Shown: positions 1-6,085, counted from the stretch's first letter. The stretch: DNA of 6,588 nucleotides from JBBQTU01 sp038213005 (GCA_038213005.1 JBBQTU010000230.1:1-6588); one strand, 5' to 3'. The notes: generated by a model from the sequence alone, not told the origin. A program made the numbers and translations.

Positions 1-933
1 TGCGTCGGGAGTTGCTGCCCACGAATTGCTTCCATCTGGGTTTACTGTGGTTTTGCCACCAGTCTGACTTGTCCAGTAATCAGACAACCCCCGTACCGCA
101 TAGAGCGCCGCAGTCTGGTCCCAGGACATCCTGTCACTGCCAGAACCAAGGTAAATTTCGTAGGCCTTTCTAACCGGATGGTTGGCCGGAAGAATCATGC
201 ACATGCGGGCACCCGTGTAAATCTGTTCCCCAATTTCAGCGCCGCTGTTCATAATCGGCACGCTGGTCGGCCAGTGGGCGTAAGTATAATATGCGGCCTC
301 GGCATTGCGCTGTCCGGGCCAGTTGAAATTGGCCTCACTGCCACTGGGAAACTTACCACCCATACTCGACATCAATTTTACCTTTGCTGCTACAAGATCA
401 ACGCCGTTCAAAGGACTGTAGCGGTCAGGCGACGATTGCAGCAATTCCATGATATTATCCAACTGGCCGGTAACGCAGATCGTCACACTATTGGCAGCCG
501 CGGCCGCCAATTTTTGCCGCAAAAGCGAAACCGCCGAAGGGCACGTGCCGTCTACGTCGTGCGGATAAGTTTTGTGTAAATAGGTCATAAAGTTCCCGGC
601 ATTCGTCTTGCCGTCCCACCACTTACAGGTCCCAACCGGAATGTCGGGATGTCTATAATAGGTATTGATCGCGTCGATAGCGCCGGGAATAACCGCCCCG
701 CCCTGACTTGTCGTTACTGCGAGAATGGTACACTCACCGCGATCCTGAAGTGTATGGAGCATGGCCAGCGTTCCGGCATCGTCGCAGTCACCGTTCATGT
801 CTGTGTCAAAGATTAGTTGTACCGGCACCGCATACGCAGGGCTGACAAACAACAACATTAGCAAACCGCTCAGCAGGATCCAAGTTAAAACGATTAGCCT
901 GATTGCGGTTGGTTTGTGGCTGATGAAATTCAT
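1..933 (-). CDS. Secreted nucleoside hydrolase family protein (partial, C-terminus beyond window)
   Basis: The reverse strand is open from an ATG at 933 to the window edge, giving 311 residues with no stop. Residues 1-35 form a signal peptide: a hydrophobic core (LIVLTWILLSGLLMLLFV) followed by a likely cleavage site after AYA35. Residues 43-52 read DTDMNGDCDD, a variant of the Asp-rich calcium/ribose-binding motif that starts inosine-uridine nucleoside hydrolases. Later family-like blocks are MGGKFPSG, EANFNW, VPIMNSGAEIG and SWDQTAALYAVRG; the last resembles the segment carrying the final calcium-ligand Asp. Family members hydrolyse the N-glycosidic bond of ribonucleosides, and this one would act outside the cytoplasm, perhaps in nucleoside scavenging. 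The exact substrate cannot be told. ATG 933 is chosen because GAGG (940-943) lies 6 nt upstream; an in-frame ATG at 945 is the alternative. GC content is roughly 50%, clearly below ilvN and accA (about 65%). Confidence 0.88.
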   Translation of the reverse strand, partial: MNFISHKPTAIRLIVLTWILLSGLLMLLFVSPAYAVPVQLIFDTDMNGDCDDAGTLAMLHTLQDRGECTILAVTTSQGGAVIPGAIDAINTYYRHPDIPVGTCKWWDGKTNAGNFMTYLHKTYPHDVDGTCPSAVSLLRQKLAAAAANSVTICVTGQLDNIMELLQSSPDRYSPLNGVDLVAAKVKLMSSMGGKFPSGSEANFNWPGQRNAEAAYYTYAHWPTSVPIMNSGAEIGEQIYTGARMCMILPANHPVRKAYEIYLGSGSDRMSWDQTAALYAVRGLSDYWTSQTGGKTTVNPDGSNSWAATPDA

Positions 934-939
934 TGACAA

Positions 940-960
940 CCTCATGGCAACAGTATACCA
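940..960 (-). promoter_or_regulatory. Extended -10 promoter and Shine-Dalgarno of the nucleoside hydrolase gene
   Basis: On the reverse strand TGG-TATACT (960-952) matches an extended -10 element (TGn plus TATAAT-like). No good -35 is seen in the AT-rich DNA upstream. Transcription would begin near 945, leaving a very short leader that contains GAGG at 940-943, six bases from the ATG at 933. Assigned by eye only. Confidence 0.38.
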
Positions 961-1146
961 ATGTAAAATTTGAATATGTTTTAACGAATCGGATAGGAAC
1001 GTTCATTCTTTACAGCACCCAGCGTAAACCAGTGAAAGTGGGGAGTCAAGTGGGTTCTGTATTGGACGCGTTTTCACAAAGCAACCGGGGACACTATGCA
1101 ATACGCTCGTCTTTGACAATTGTGCAGCGAAGTGGTCGGCTTGAGG

Positions 1147-1173
1147 ACTCTAAAGGGGAAACTCTAAAGGGGA
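1147..1173. repeat. 13-bp direct repeat upstream of RAYT
   Basis: ACTCTAAAGGGGA occurs twice, at 1147-1159 and 1161-1173, a 14-bp period, about 50 bp before the transposase start. It is followed by ACGCCCTTAAATG. From memory, AAAGGGGAC-type sequence is often found just upstream of such transposase genes, so this may be part of the element's left flank. That link is not proven from one copy. Confidence 0.6.
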
Positions 1174-1222
1174 CGCCCTTAAATGTTGACGGCACCTGGT
1201 CGTTTGGGTTATCCTCTGCTCC

Positions 1223-1900
1223 ATGGCAAAACACGCACCAATCGCCCCCGGCGGATACGTCTATCATGTCATGAATCGCGCCATCGCTCGCATGCCCCTG
1301 TTCCGCAAGGAAGCGGATTTCGAGGCCTTCGAGTGCGTGATGGAGCAAGCCTACGAGCTTCACCCCATCCGCATCCTTGACTACTGCCTCATGAAAGACC
1401 ACTTCCATTTCATCCTCTGGCCAAAGAAGGAGGATGAGTTGCGGGCCTTCATGCGATGGCTCACCAGTACCCACACCATGCGCTGGCACGTCGCCCACAA
1501 CAGCATTGGCCGCGGCCATCTCTACCAGGGACGCTTCAAAAGTTTCCCCATCCAGCCAAACGACCACCTCATCACCGCCTGCCGCTACGTCCAGCGCAAT
1601 CCCGTCCGCCCCGGCGTCGTCAAACGCGCCCAGGACTGGCGATGGGGCAGTCTCTGGCGACGGCAGCACGGCACGCTCGAGCAGCAGGCGATCCTCAGCG
1701 ACTGGCCGGTCCCCCGCCCCGCCAACTGGCTCAAACGCGTCAACGCCCCGGCCACCAACGAGGAGTTCGACACCCTGCGCCGTTCGCTGACCAAGTCCTG
1801 TCCCTTCGGCGATCCCGCCTGGCGTGACCGCACGGCCGCCAAAATCGGCCTCGAACACACCCTCCGCAACCCCGGCCGACCCAAGGCCACCCCGGAGTGA
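1223..1900 (+). CDS. REP-associated tyrosine transposase (RAYT, Y1_Tnp/IS200-like)
   Basis: A 225-residue, full-length member of the REP-associated tyrosine transposase family, single-strand DNA nucleases related to IS200/IS605 TnpA that cut and rejoin REP palindromes. Visible landmarks in order: PGGYVYHVMNRA (9-20), the metal-binding HUH-type motif H60-F-H62 in MKDHFHFILWP, GHLYQGRFKSFPI (98-110), the probable catalytic Tyr122 in CRYVQRNPVRPGVV, DWRWGSLW (138-145), and the C-terminal PFGDPAWRDRTAAKIGLE...LRNPGRPK block usual in this family. All expected blocks are present, so it is probably active or recently so. ATG 1223 puts the PGGYVYHV block at the normal place; no clear Shine-Dalgarno precedes it. 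It stands alone between ilvN and the hydrolase. RAYTs are often single-copy domesticated genes. Palindromic repeats at 6140-6353 are candidate partners. Confidence 0.93.
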   Translation: MAKHAPIAPGGYVYHVMNRAIARMPLFRKEADFEAFECVMEQAYELHPIRILDYCLMKDHFHFILWPKKEDELRAFMRWLTSTHTMRWHVAHNSIGRGHLYQGRFKSFPIQPNDHLITACRYVQRNPVRPGVVKRAQDWRWGSLWRRQHGTLEQQAILSDWPVPRPANWLKRVNAPATNEEFDTLRRSLTKSCPFGDPAWRDRTAAKIGLEHTLRNPGRPKATPE

Positions 1901-2116
1901 CAGGACGCGGGGAGGAAAACAGACAGGAACCCACGAACGTGCCTGGATTCAATCCGGCCACATCGCAGGCGCTCACCCGCGCCCACTTCCTTGCCACCTC
2001 TGCGGCCCTGCTCGCCGTGAGACACTCTTCCTTCGTCACTCCCCCCTCCCGCCCTCTTCCCCTCTTCCCGCCCCGCCGCCTTGCCTTCCGGCCAGCCTCT
2101 TCTAAACTGTTCACCC
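1901..2116. other. RAYT-ilvN spacer with pyrimidine-rich tract
   Basis: This 216-base spacer contains an interrupted palindrome, GGATT-C-AATCC at 1945-1955. From about 2029 to 2092 it becomes a nearly pure C/T run on the plus strand, ending shortly before the ilvN start. No Shine-Dalgarno, leader peptide rich in Ile/Leu/Val, or classical terminator-antiterminator pair was recognised. The tract would form the ilvN 5' leader if transcription starts upstream. Confidence 0.5.
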
Positions 2117-2683
2117 ATGCGACATGTGATCTCTGCCTTAGTTGTCAATGAACCGGGCGTGCTGGCCAATGTTGCCGGCATGTTCGCCGCACGCGGCTTT
2201 AACATCGACTCCCTCGTGGTCGGCCGGACCGAAAACCCCGACCTCTCCCGGATGACCATCGTCGTCAATGCCGACGACAACACCTTGGAACAGGTCCGCA
2301 AACAGCTCGCCAAGCTCGTGCCCGTCGTCCGCGTCCGCGACTTCCGCGAAGCCTACGTCGAGCGGGATCTGCTCCTGATGACCGTCTCGGTCGGCCTCGA
2401 CAAGCGGGCCGAGGTCATCGAGATCGTCAACCTCTTCCGCGGCCAGATCATCGACGTCGCCAAAGGCAGCGTGATCGTCCAACTCGCCGGCAGTGAAGAC
2501 AAGGTCGAAGCCCTGGTCGAACTGCTCCGTCCTTACGGCATCAAGGAGATGGCCCGCACCGGCATCATCGCCATGACCCGCGGCACCCAGGTCGCCCGCG
2601 AAGAGGCCGCCGAGGCCCCCGCCGGCAAACGCCGCAAGCGAAGCCTCGACGGCCCGGCCGGCATTGCCCTGCCGCCGAGCTAG
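2117..2683 (+). CDS. ilvN: Acetolactate synthase small (regulatory) subunit
   Basis: A 188-residue protein matching the regulatory subunit of acetohydroxyacid synthase (EC 2.2.1.6), which binds the catalytic large subunit, raises its activity and confers feedback inhibition by valine or other branched-chain amino acids. Residues 3-75 are an ACT domain opening ISALVVNEPGVLANVAGMFA and continuing GFNIDSLVVG. Residues 81-156 are the C-terminal domain of the small subunit (ERDLLLMTVSV, GQIIDVAKGSVIVQLAG, LLRPYGIKEMARTGI). The tail after 157 is Ala/Lys/Arg-rich and probably flexible. ATG 2117 gives the canonical N-terminus MRHVISALV; no Shine-Dalgarno is visible and an in-frame TTG lies at 2081. 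The catalytic ilvB and ilvC genes, usually adjacent, are not in the window; a RAYT gene lies immediately upstream instead. The symbol could equally be ilvH. Confidence 0.95.
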   Translation: MRHVISALVVNEPGVLANVAGMFAARGFNIDSLVVGRTENPDLSRMTIVVNADDNTLEQVRKQLAKLVPVVRVRDFREAYVERDLLLMTVSVGLDKRAEVIEIVNLFRGQIIDVAKGSVIVQLAGSEDKVEALVELLRPYGIKEMARTGIIAMTRGTQVAREEAAEAPAGKRRKRSLDGPAGIALPPS

Positions 2684-2958
2684 TGTACTGCCCGAAACTC
2701 TTGCGGGCGTCACGATGGCCCGGGGCTATGCCTGGGCGGCATGACTCACGTCCTGCGACACTTGGGCGCTGCCCGCGACGCCCCGGCGGGCTATGATTGC
2801 AGGGTCTTGCGAAGGCCCCGGCCGTCCGCGACAGCGCCCCAGCCCTTGAGCTGCTTGCAGTTTGGCCGGGTGAGCCGTAACCTACTCTGTTGCCTTCAAT
2901 GTGCCCGGTTTGTCACCGGCTGACGCGGCCGAGAGGTATGGAAAGGAACGGATCGTCT
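2684..2958. other. ilvN-accA spacer with GC-rich hairpins
   Basis: Two small hairpins share the same stem core: GCCCG (2690-2694) with CGGGC (2704-2708), and GCCCGC (2771-2776) with GCGGGC (2786-2791), each with a 9-base loop. The first lies 6 bases after the ilvN stop but has no following T-run, so a Rho-independent terminator is not supported. A GGGCTATG-type octamer region recurs (near 2723-2730 and 2788-2795). No gene is seen; the short frame at 2741-2923 lacks protein character. Confidence 0.45.
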
Positions 2959-4008
2959 ATGTCTACAGCGGCCACGAGCATTGGAATCCCTGCCCCATCT
3001 GCCGGAAGCCCTGATTCCGCAGCCACCCCCCGCCATATCCTGGGCTTCGAGCAGCCGCTGGCCAGGCTTGAACAGCAGATCCAGGAACTTGAGGCATTGC
3101 AGGCCCAGAAAGACATCGACTGCAGCGGTGAACTCCGCCAACTCCGCGAAAACTACACCTCACTGCTCAAAAAGACCTACGACAACCTCTCTGCCTGGGA
3201 AGTAGTCCAGGTCGCCCGACACCCCCAGCGCCCCTTCTTCACCGACTATATTTCCATCCTTTGCCACGATTTCCGCGAAATCCACGGTGACCGCCTCTTC
3301 GGCGACGACCCCGCCATCCGCTGCGGCCTCGCCCGCCTCGGCGGCCACAAGGTCATGCTCATCGGCCACCACAAGGGCAAGAACACCAAGGAACGCCTCC
3401 AGTGCAACTTCGGCATGGCCAACCCCGAAGGCTACCGCAAGGCCCTCCGGGCGATGAAGATCGCCGAGAAGTTCCACCTGCCGGTTGTTACCCTGGTGGA
3501 CACCGCCGGGGCCTATCCTGGCATCGGCGCTGAAGAGCGTGGCCAGGCTGAATCCATCGCCCGTAACCTGATGGAAATGGCTCGCCTGGAAACCCCGATC
3601 GTCACCGTCATCACCGGCGAAGGCGGCTCAGGCGGAGCCTTGGGCATCGCCGTCGCCGACCGCGTCGCCATGATGGAATTCGCCTGGTACTCAGTTATCA
3701 GCCCCGAAGGCGCATCCGCCATCCTCTTCAAAGGCAACGAGATGGCCCCGCAAATGGCCGAGTCATTGAAGCTGACGTCCGGCCATCTCAAACGTCTGGG
3801 CGTCATCGACGCCATCATCCGCGAACCCCTCGGCGGCGCCCACCGCGACCCCTACGCCGCGGCCCATGCCTTGGACCAATACCTCGCCAAGACACTCCGC
3901 GACCTGAAGCGATGCAAGATCGAGAACACACTAGAACGCCGCTACGAACGCTTCCGCAACCTCGGCCAATACGTTGAGGGCAGCAAGCGAACCAAGGCTG
4001 TCGGTTGA
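2959..4008 (+). CDS. accA: Acetyl-CoA carboxylase carboxyltransferase subunit alpha
   Basis: A 349-residue alpha subunit of acetyl-CoA carboxyltransferase. With AccD it transfers the carboxyl group from biotin on AccB to acetyl-CoA, giving malonyl-CoA for fatty-acid synthesis in the cytoplasm. The family N-terminus LGFEQPLARLEQQIQELE starts at residue 28 and forms a short coiled coil. Core motifs are RPFFTDYI (91-98), FREIHGDRLFGDD (105-117), DTAGAYPGIGAEERGQ (181-196), the oxyanion/CoA glycine run GEGGSGGALGI (220-230) and SVISPEGASAIL (245-256). ATG 2959 is chosen because AAAGGA (2942-2947) lies 11 nt upstream; in-frame ATGs at 2938 and 2890 are alternatives with worse ribosome sites. Even from 2959 the protein has about 25 extra Ala/Ser/Pro-rich residues before the family start. 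No accD is nearby. It converges with the minus-strand gene, 58 bases away. Confidence 0.96.
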   Translation: MSTAATSIGIPAPSAGSPDSAATPRHILGFEQPLARLEQQIQELEALQAQKDIDCSGELRQLRENYTSLLKKTYDNLSAWEVVQVARHPQRPFFTDYISILCHDFREIHGDRLFGDDPAIRCGLARLGGHKVMLIGHHKGKNTKERLQCNFGMANPEGYRKALRAMKIAEKFHLPVVTLVDTAGAYPGIGAEERGQAESIARNLMEMARLETPIVTVITGEGGSGGALGIAVADRVAMMEFAWYSVISPEGASAILFKGNEMAPQMAESLKLTSGHLKRLGVIDAIIREPLGGAHRDPYAAAHALDQYLAKTLRDLKRCKIENTLERRYERFRNLGQYVEGSKRTKAVG

Positions 4009-4055
4009 TATAAAGGCACACCGCTGCACGGGTCCGGATTGGCGATGTCCCAGAC

Positions 4056-4070
4056 GTGAGCCTATCTCAC
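4056..4070. other. Small hairpin between convergent genes
   Basis: GTGAG-CCTAT-CTCAC is a perfect 5-bp inverted repeat with a 5-base loop. It lies between the convergent accA and TPR/haem-motif genes and overlaps the stop codon of the latter (4067-4069). A shared weak bidirectional terminator is conceivable, but there is no T-run on either side and the stem is short. Confidence 0.3.
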
Positions 4071-5344
4071 TTCGCCGGCGGCGGCATCACGGCCGGCACT
4101 GGCGTCGCGGCCGGCACCGGCGTCACGCTCATCTTCGCCGCCGGCTTCGTTGTGGCCTGCGTCGCCGGCACCACCAGCGGCTTGGCAACTGGCGGCTGAT
4201 AGCTGATGCCGTACACCGGCTCCTCGTGAATCAGGCTGTCGGCGATCCAGGACCCGACTCGCCGATAGGTTGCATCATTGACGCTTGCGAAAGTCGGCCG
4301 GAAATTCGGCACCGCAGGATGCGGATGGCTGCCGGCCTGCTGGACCGGCAAGCCGTATTTCAGCACCAGCGATCGCTCCGGCGCCTGCCGGTCGAGCATC
4401 AGCGCCCCGGCCAGTGAGCCGCCAAAGATACTGTCCGGCGCGGCGGCCGGCCGCTTGTTATAGGTCGCGAGCATGTAGAAGTTCGTATACGCCGCGGGCT
4501 CGTTGTCCATGGAAGGGAACAGAACAAACGGCCCGCCCGCCTGACTGCCGTGGCATCCCGCCGATGCGCAGCCACGCAGGATGATCGGCTGAATGTTCAG
4601 GCGATAGTCCCGCAAGGCGCCGGGATCCGAAAGGATGATCACATCCTTCCGCATATCCGCATCGCCACGACGGATGATCACCAGCGCCTGCTGGAAGGCA
4701 CTGAGGCTGCCGAAATCCACCGTAGCAGCCTGCGGGATCTCCATAAATCGTTTCGCCACGCCGTTGTCCAGGCGCACCCGGACCCGAGCCGCGTCCGACT
4801 CCTGGAGTTCGGTCTGCCGGATCCGGTTGATCTCCGCATCATTGAGATATCGGGCGGGCAACTCGCGCGGCGCCAGCGGCGTTCCGATCGATGATACCGC
4901 CTCCTGCGTCGCAGCAGCCTCGATCCCCCGCTGCTTCGCCTCGAGCATGATCTGGCGGCGGATCGTATCCAGGAGATCAACCGCCTGCTTGTTATTGGGG
5001 TCCTTCGCCAGCACTTCGTCCGCCAGCTTGCGCGCAGTCGGATACTGCCCGGCCCGGAACGCCTCGCGGGCAAGCGTTATCCGCCCTGCGGTGTCGTCAG
5101 GCTTCAGTTCGTTGATACGCGGCGTAAATGCATCGGCCGTCTCGACATACCGAACGCTCGCCACATCGACGCGGCCCACGCGAACCTCGATGGTGCCCTT
5201 CTTTACGACCATGCCATCTGGCGTCTCGGTGATATCGCCCTCCAGCGTACGCCCGTCTCGCGTCTTGAGCACACCCGGTTTCGCCAACACCAGCGAAGCC
5301 AGCACAGAAATCCCTACAGCACTCACCCAGAAAGCTCGGCGCAT
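4067..5344 (-). CDS. Exported TPR-like protein with CX4CH haem-type motif
   Basis: A 425-residue exported protein. Residues 1-21 are a signal peptide (FWVSAVGISVLASLVLA, likely cut after VLA21). Residues 24-68 form a beta-rich module beginning GVLKTRDGRTLEGDITETPDG, a type I associate with planctomycete secreted proteins. Residues about 86-126 look like a TPR hairpin (AREAFRAGQYPTARKLADEVLAKDP). After a region with no recognised fold comes QPIILRGCASAGCHGSQAGG (252-271), whose C259-x4-C264-H265 resembles the haem-attachment site of planctomycete cytochrome-like domains, though with four rather than two spacing residues. Possible distal ligands are Met279, Met291 or His340/342. Residues 383-425 are a Pro/Ala-rich tail. 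The start is supported by GAGGAG (5351-5356), 6 bases upstream. An electron-transfer or haem-binding role outside the cytoplasm is inference; whether the motif binds haem is not shown. Confidence 0.85.
   Translation of the reverse strand: MRRAFWVSAVGISVLASLVLAKPGVLKTRDGRTLEGDITETPDGMVVKKGTIEVRVGRVDVASVRYVETADAFTPRINELKPDDTAGRITLAREAFRAGQYPTARKLADEVLAKDPNNKQAVDLLDTIRRQIMLEAKQRGIEAAATQEAVSSIGTPLAPRELPARYLNDAEINRIRQTELQESDAARVRVRLDNGVAKRFMEIPQAATVDFGSLSAFQQALVIIRRGDADMRKDVIILSDPGALRDYRLNIQPIILRGCASAGCHGSQAGGPFVLFPSMDNEPAAYTNFYMLATYNKRPAAAPDSIFGGSLAGALMLDRQAPERSLVLKYGLPVQQAGSHPHPAVPNFRPTFASVNDATYRRVGSWIADSLIHEEPVYGISYQPPVAKPLVVPATQATTKPAAKMSVTPVPAATPVPAVMPPPAK
4091..4126 (-). repeat. 18-bp in-frame tandem duplication in the C-terminal tail
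   Basis: GGCCGGCACTGGCGTCGC (4091-4108) is followed directly by GGCCGGCACCGGCGTCAC (4109-4126), 16 of 18 bases identical. Read on the minus strand it doubles a six-residue TPVPAA/TPVPAV unit in the Pro/Ala tail of the haem-motif protein. Being a multiple of three it keeps the frame, as expected for replication slippage in a tolerant tail. Confidence 0.8.
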
Positions 5345-5350
5345 GGCGTT

Positions 5351-5404
5351 CTCCTCAAAAAGGACTACTTCTCCATCCTATCGTAACAGCCTGCGCCGCG
5401 ACAA
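5351..5404 (-). promoter_or_regulatory. Likely promoter and ribosome binding site of the TPR/haem-motif gene
   Basis: On the reverse strand a TTGTCG -35 (5404-5399), 18-bp spacer and TAGGAT -10 (5380-5375) each match the sigma-70 consensus in four of six positions. The expected transcript start near 5368 leaves a leader of about 24 bases containing GAGGAG (5356-5351), six bases from the ATG. The ribosome site is strong; the promoter is a by-eye prediction. Confidence 0.42.
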
Positions 5405-5434
5405 GATATGACGTGCTGAGAATGCGCCACGATG

Positions 5435-5462
5435 GGGCGTGCCCGAAGAAACGGGCACGCCC
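5435..5462. repeat. Perfect 11-bp stem palindrome in a divergent intergenic region
   Basis: GGGCGTGCCCG (5435-5445) and CGGGCACGCCC (5452-5462) are perfect inverted repeats around AAGAAA; a G-T pair extends the stem by one. It has the shape of a terminator stem, but the genes on either side point away from it (one leftward from 5344, one rightward from 5646) and no T-run of useful length follows on either strand. A dispersed REP-like palindrome or a structural/transcription-blocking site fits better than a gene terminator. Confidence 0.75.
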
Positions 5463-5469
5463 TTGAACC

Positions 5470-5523
5470 GAGGGCAGCGGCTGAGGGCAGCGGCATTGGC
5501 ATTGGCAATTGGCATTGGCATTG
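5470..5523. repeat. Two adjacent short tandem repeats
   Basis: First, GAGGGCAGCGGC(T/A) occurs twice in direct succession (5470-5482, 5483-5495), 12 of 13 bases identical. It runs straight into five hexamers of GGCATT (5492-5522), the third carrying one extra A (GGCAATT, 5504-5510). This is simple-sequence DNA likely to vary by slippage. It lies upstream of the probable promoter for the gene at 5646. Confidence 0.85.
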
Positions 5524-5539
5524 TCATGTTCTTGTGCTA

Positions 5540-5588
5540 AACTTTTGCGCGAAAGTTCCTGTTACCGCGTGGTTGAGTCTGCTAGAAT
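5540..5588 (+). promoter_or_regulatory. Candidate promoter and operator of the 5646 gene
   Basis: TGC-TAGAAT (5580-5588) is a good extended -10 element and would start transcription near 5595, about 50 bases before the ATG at 5646; no clear -35 precedes it. Just upstream, AACTTT-TGCGCG-AAAGTT (5540-5557) is an 18-base interrupted palindrome with 6-bp arms, of a size and position that could bind a dimeric regulator. A perfect TTGACA at 5591-5596 lacks a -10 at the right distance. Confidence 0.35.
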
Positions 5589-5645
5589 TGTTGACAGTGG
5601 CCGTGCTTACGGAGGCTTGGAGACGGCGTAACGTGGATGTGATGC

Positions 5646-6077
5646 ATGGAGGAGATAGTTTCTATTGAGTTGCTGCGGCATCGCTTCCGCGAAGCGAGGT
5701 GGCATCGCCTTGGCGATCAGGTCATGGCTTACATGCGCCTGGTTAAGCATCCCGAGGCCTGCTGGGGGGATCTGCTGGATGCACTGGACCTGCCTGGGCT
5801 CATCTCCGACGACGCGGCCACCGTGCTGCGGCAGCGACTGATTCAGTCCTCTGACGACTTACCCACACGGAGTCGCGAGTTCTGGGAGCAGTTCCTTGCC
5901 GAGCGGGGAATCGCTCTGGCTTCGCCCTGCGTCACCTATCAACATGCGGTCTCCTCGCCCACCCATCTGCCTTCGCTGGCCGCCACGGAACTGGATGTGG
6001 CCGGCGTGTCCGACCTGCCGGCGATGGATATGATGTCCGTCGCGGCCGAGCCCCCGCCGGATGCCACTACGGTCTGA
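5646..6077 (+). CDS. Hypothetical protein, unrecognised
   Basis: A 143-residue protein that I do not recognise. Residues 1-90 are rich in charged and aliphatic residues with helical periodicity (IELLRHRFREARWHRLGDQVMAYMRLVKHP, then LLDALDLPGLISDDAATVLRQRLI and SREFWEQFLAERGI), and look like a compact alpha-helical domain. Residues 91-143 are Ser/Pro/Ala-rich and acidic, probably disordered. No signal peptide, membrane segment, cysteine cluster or nucleotide-binding motif is seen. The ATG at 5646 overlaps a strong GGAGGAG (5648-5654), which is oddly placed for this start; an in-frame TTG at 5670 is an alternative but is 15 bases from that site. It is followed by a repeat array, then by a probable rhodanese gene on the same strand, over 400 bases away, so co-transcription is uncertain. 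Confidence 0.6.
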   Translation: MEEIVSIELLRHRFREARWHRLGDQVMAYMRLVKHPEACWGDLLDALDLPGLISDDAATVLRQRLIQSSDDLPTRSREFWEQFLAERGIALASPCVTYQHAVSSPTHLPSLAATELDVAGVSDLPAMDMMSVAAEPPPDATTV

Positions 6078-6085
6078 TACGGATT

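Larger units (their letters stand above)
934..1222. other. Divergent spacer between hydrolase and RAYT genes
   Basis: These 289 bases separate the leftward hydrolase gene from the rightward transposase gene. The left half is AT-rich compared with the rest of the window and holds the hydrolase promoter. The right half contains a short direct repeat close to the transposase start. No convincing gene was found; the short reading frames here lack recognisable protein character. Confidence 0.5.

Noticed and set aside
80..92. Suspected frameshift near the C-run in the nucleoside hydrolase
   Set aside because: On recount the run is five C (88-92) and the frame stays open, reading AVRGLSDYWTSQT without a stop.
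178..579. 133-residue plus-strand frame
   Set aside because: It lies antisense to the nucleoside hydrolase, whose motifs and signal peptide establish the true strand.
1113..1118. TTGACA as a -35 for the RAYT gene
   Set aside because: No -10-like hexamer is found 15-19 bases downstream.
1094..1858. 254-residue frame on the minus strand opposite the RAYT
   Set aside because: It is the antisense shadow of a clearly recognised transposase in GC-rich DNA; it has no family features of its own.
2690..2708. Rho-independent terminator after ilvN
   Set aside because: The stem is only 5 bp with a 9-base loop and no T-run follows.
5591..5596. TTGACA as a -35 for the 5646 gene
   Set aside because: The matching -10 region is GC-rich; the extended -10 at 5580-5588 is a better candidate.
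5432..5668. Small frame of 78 residues through the divergent spacer
   Set aside because: It translates the hairpin and tandem repeats (GIGIGNWHWHCH) and overlaps the start of the next gene; no ribosome site.
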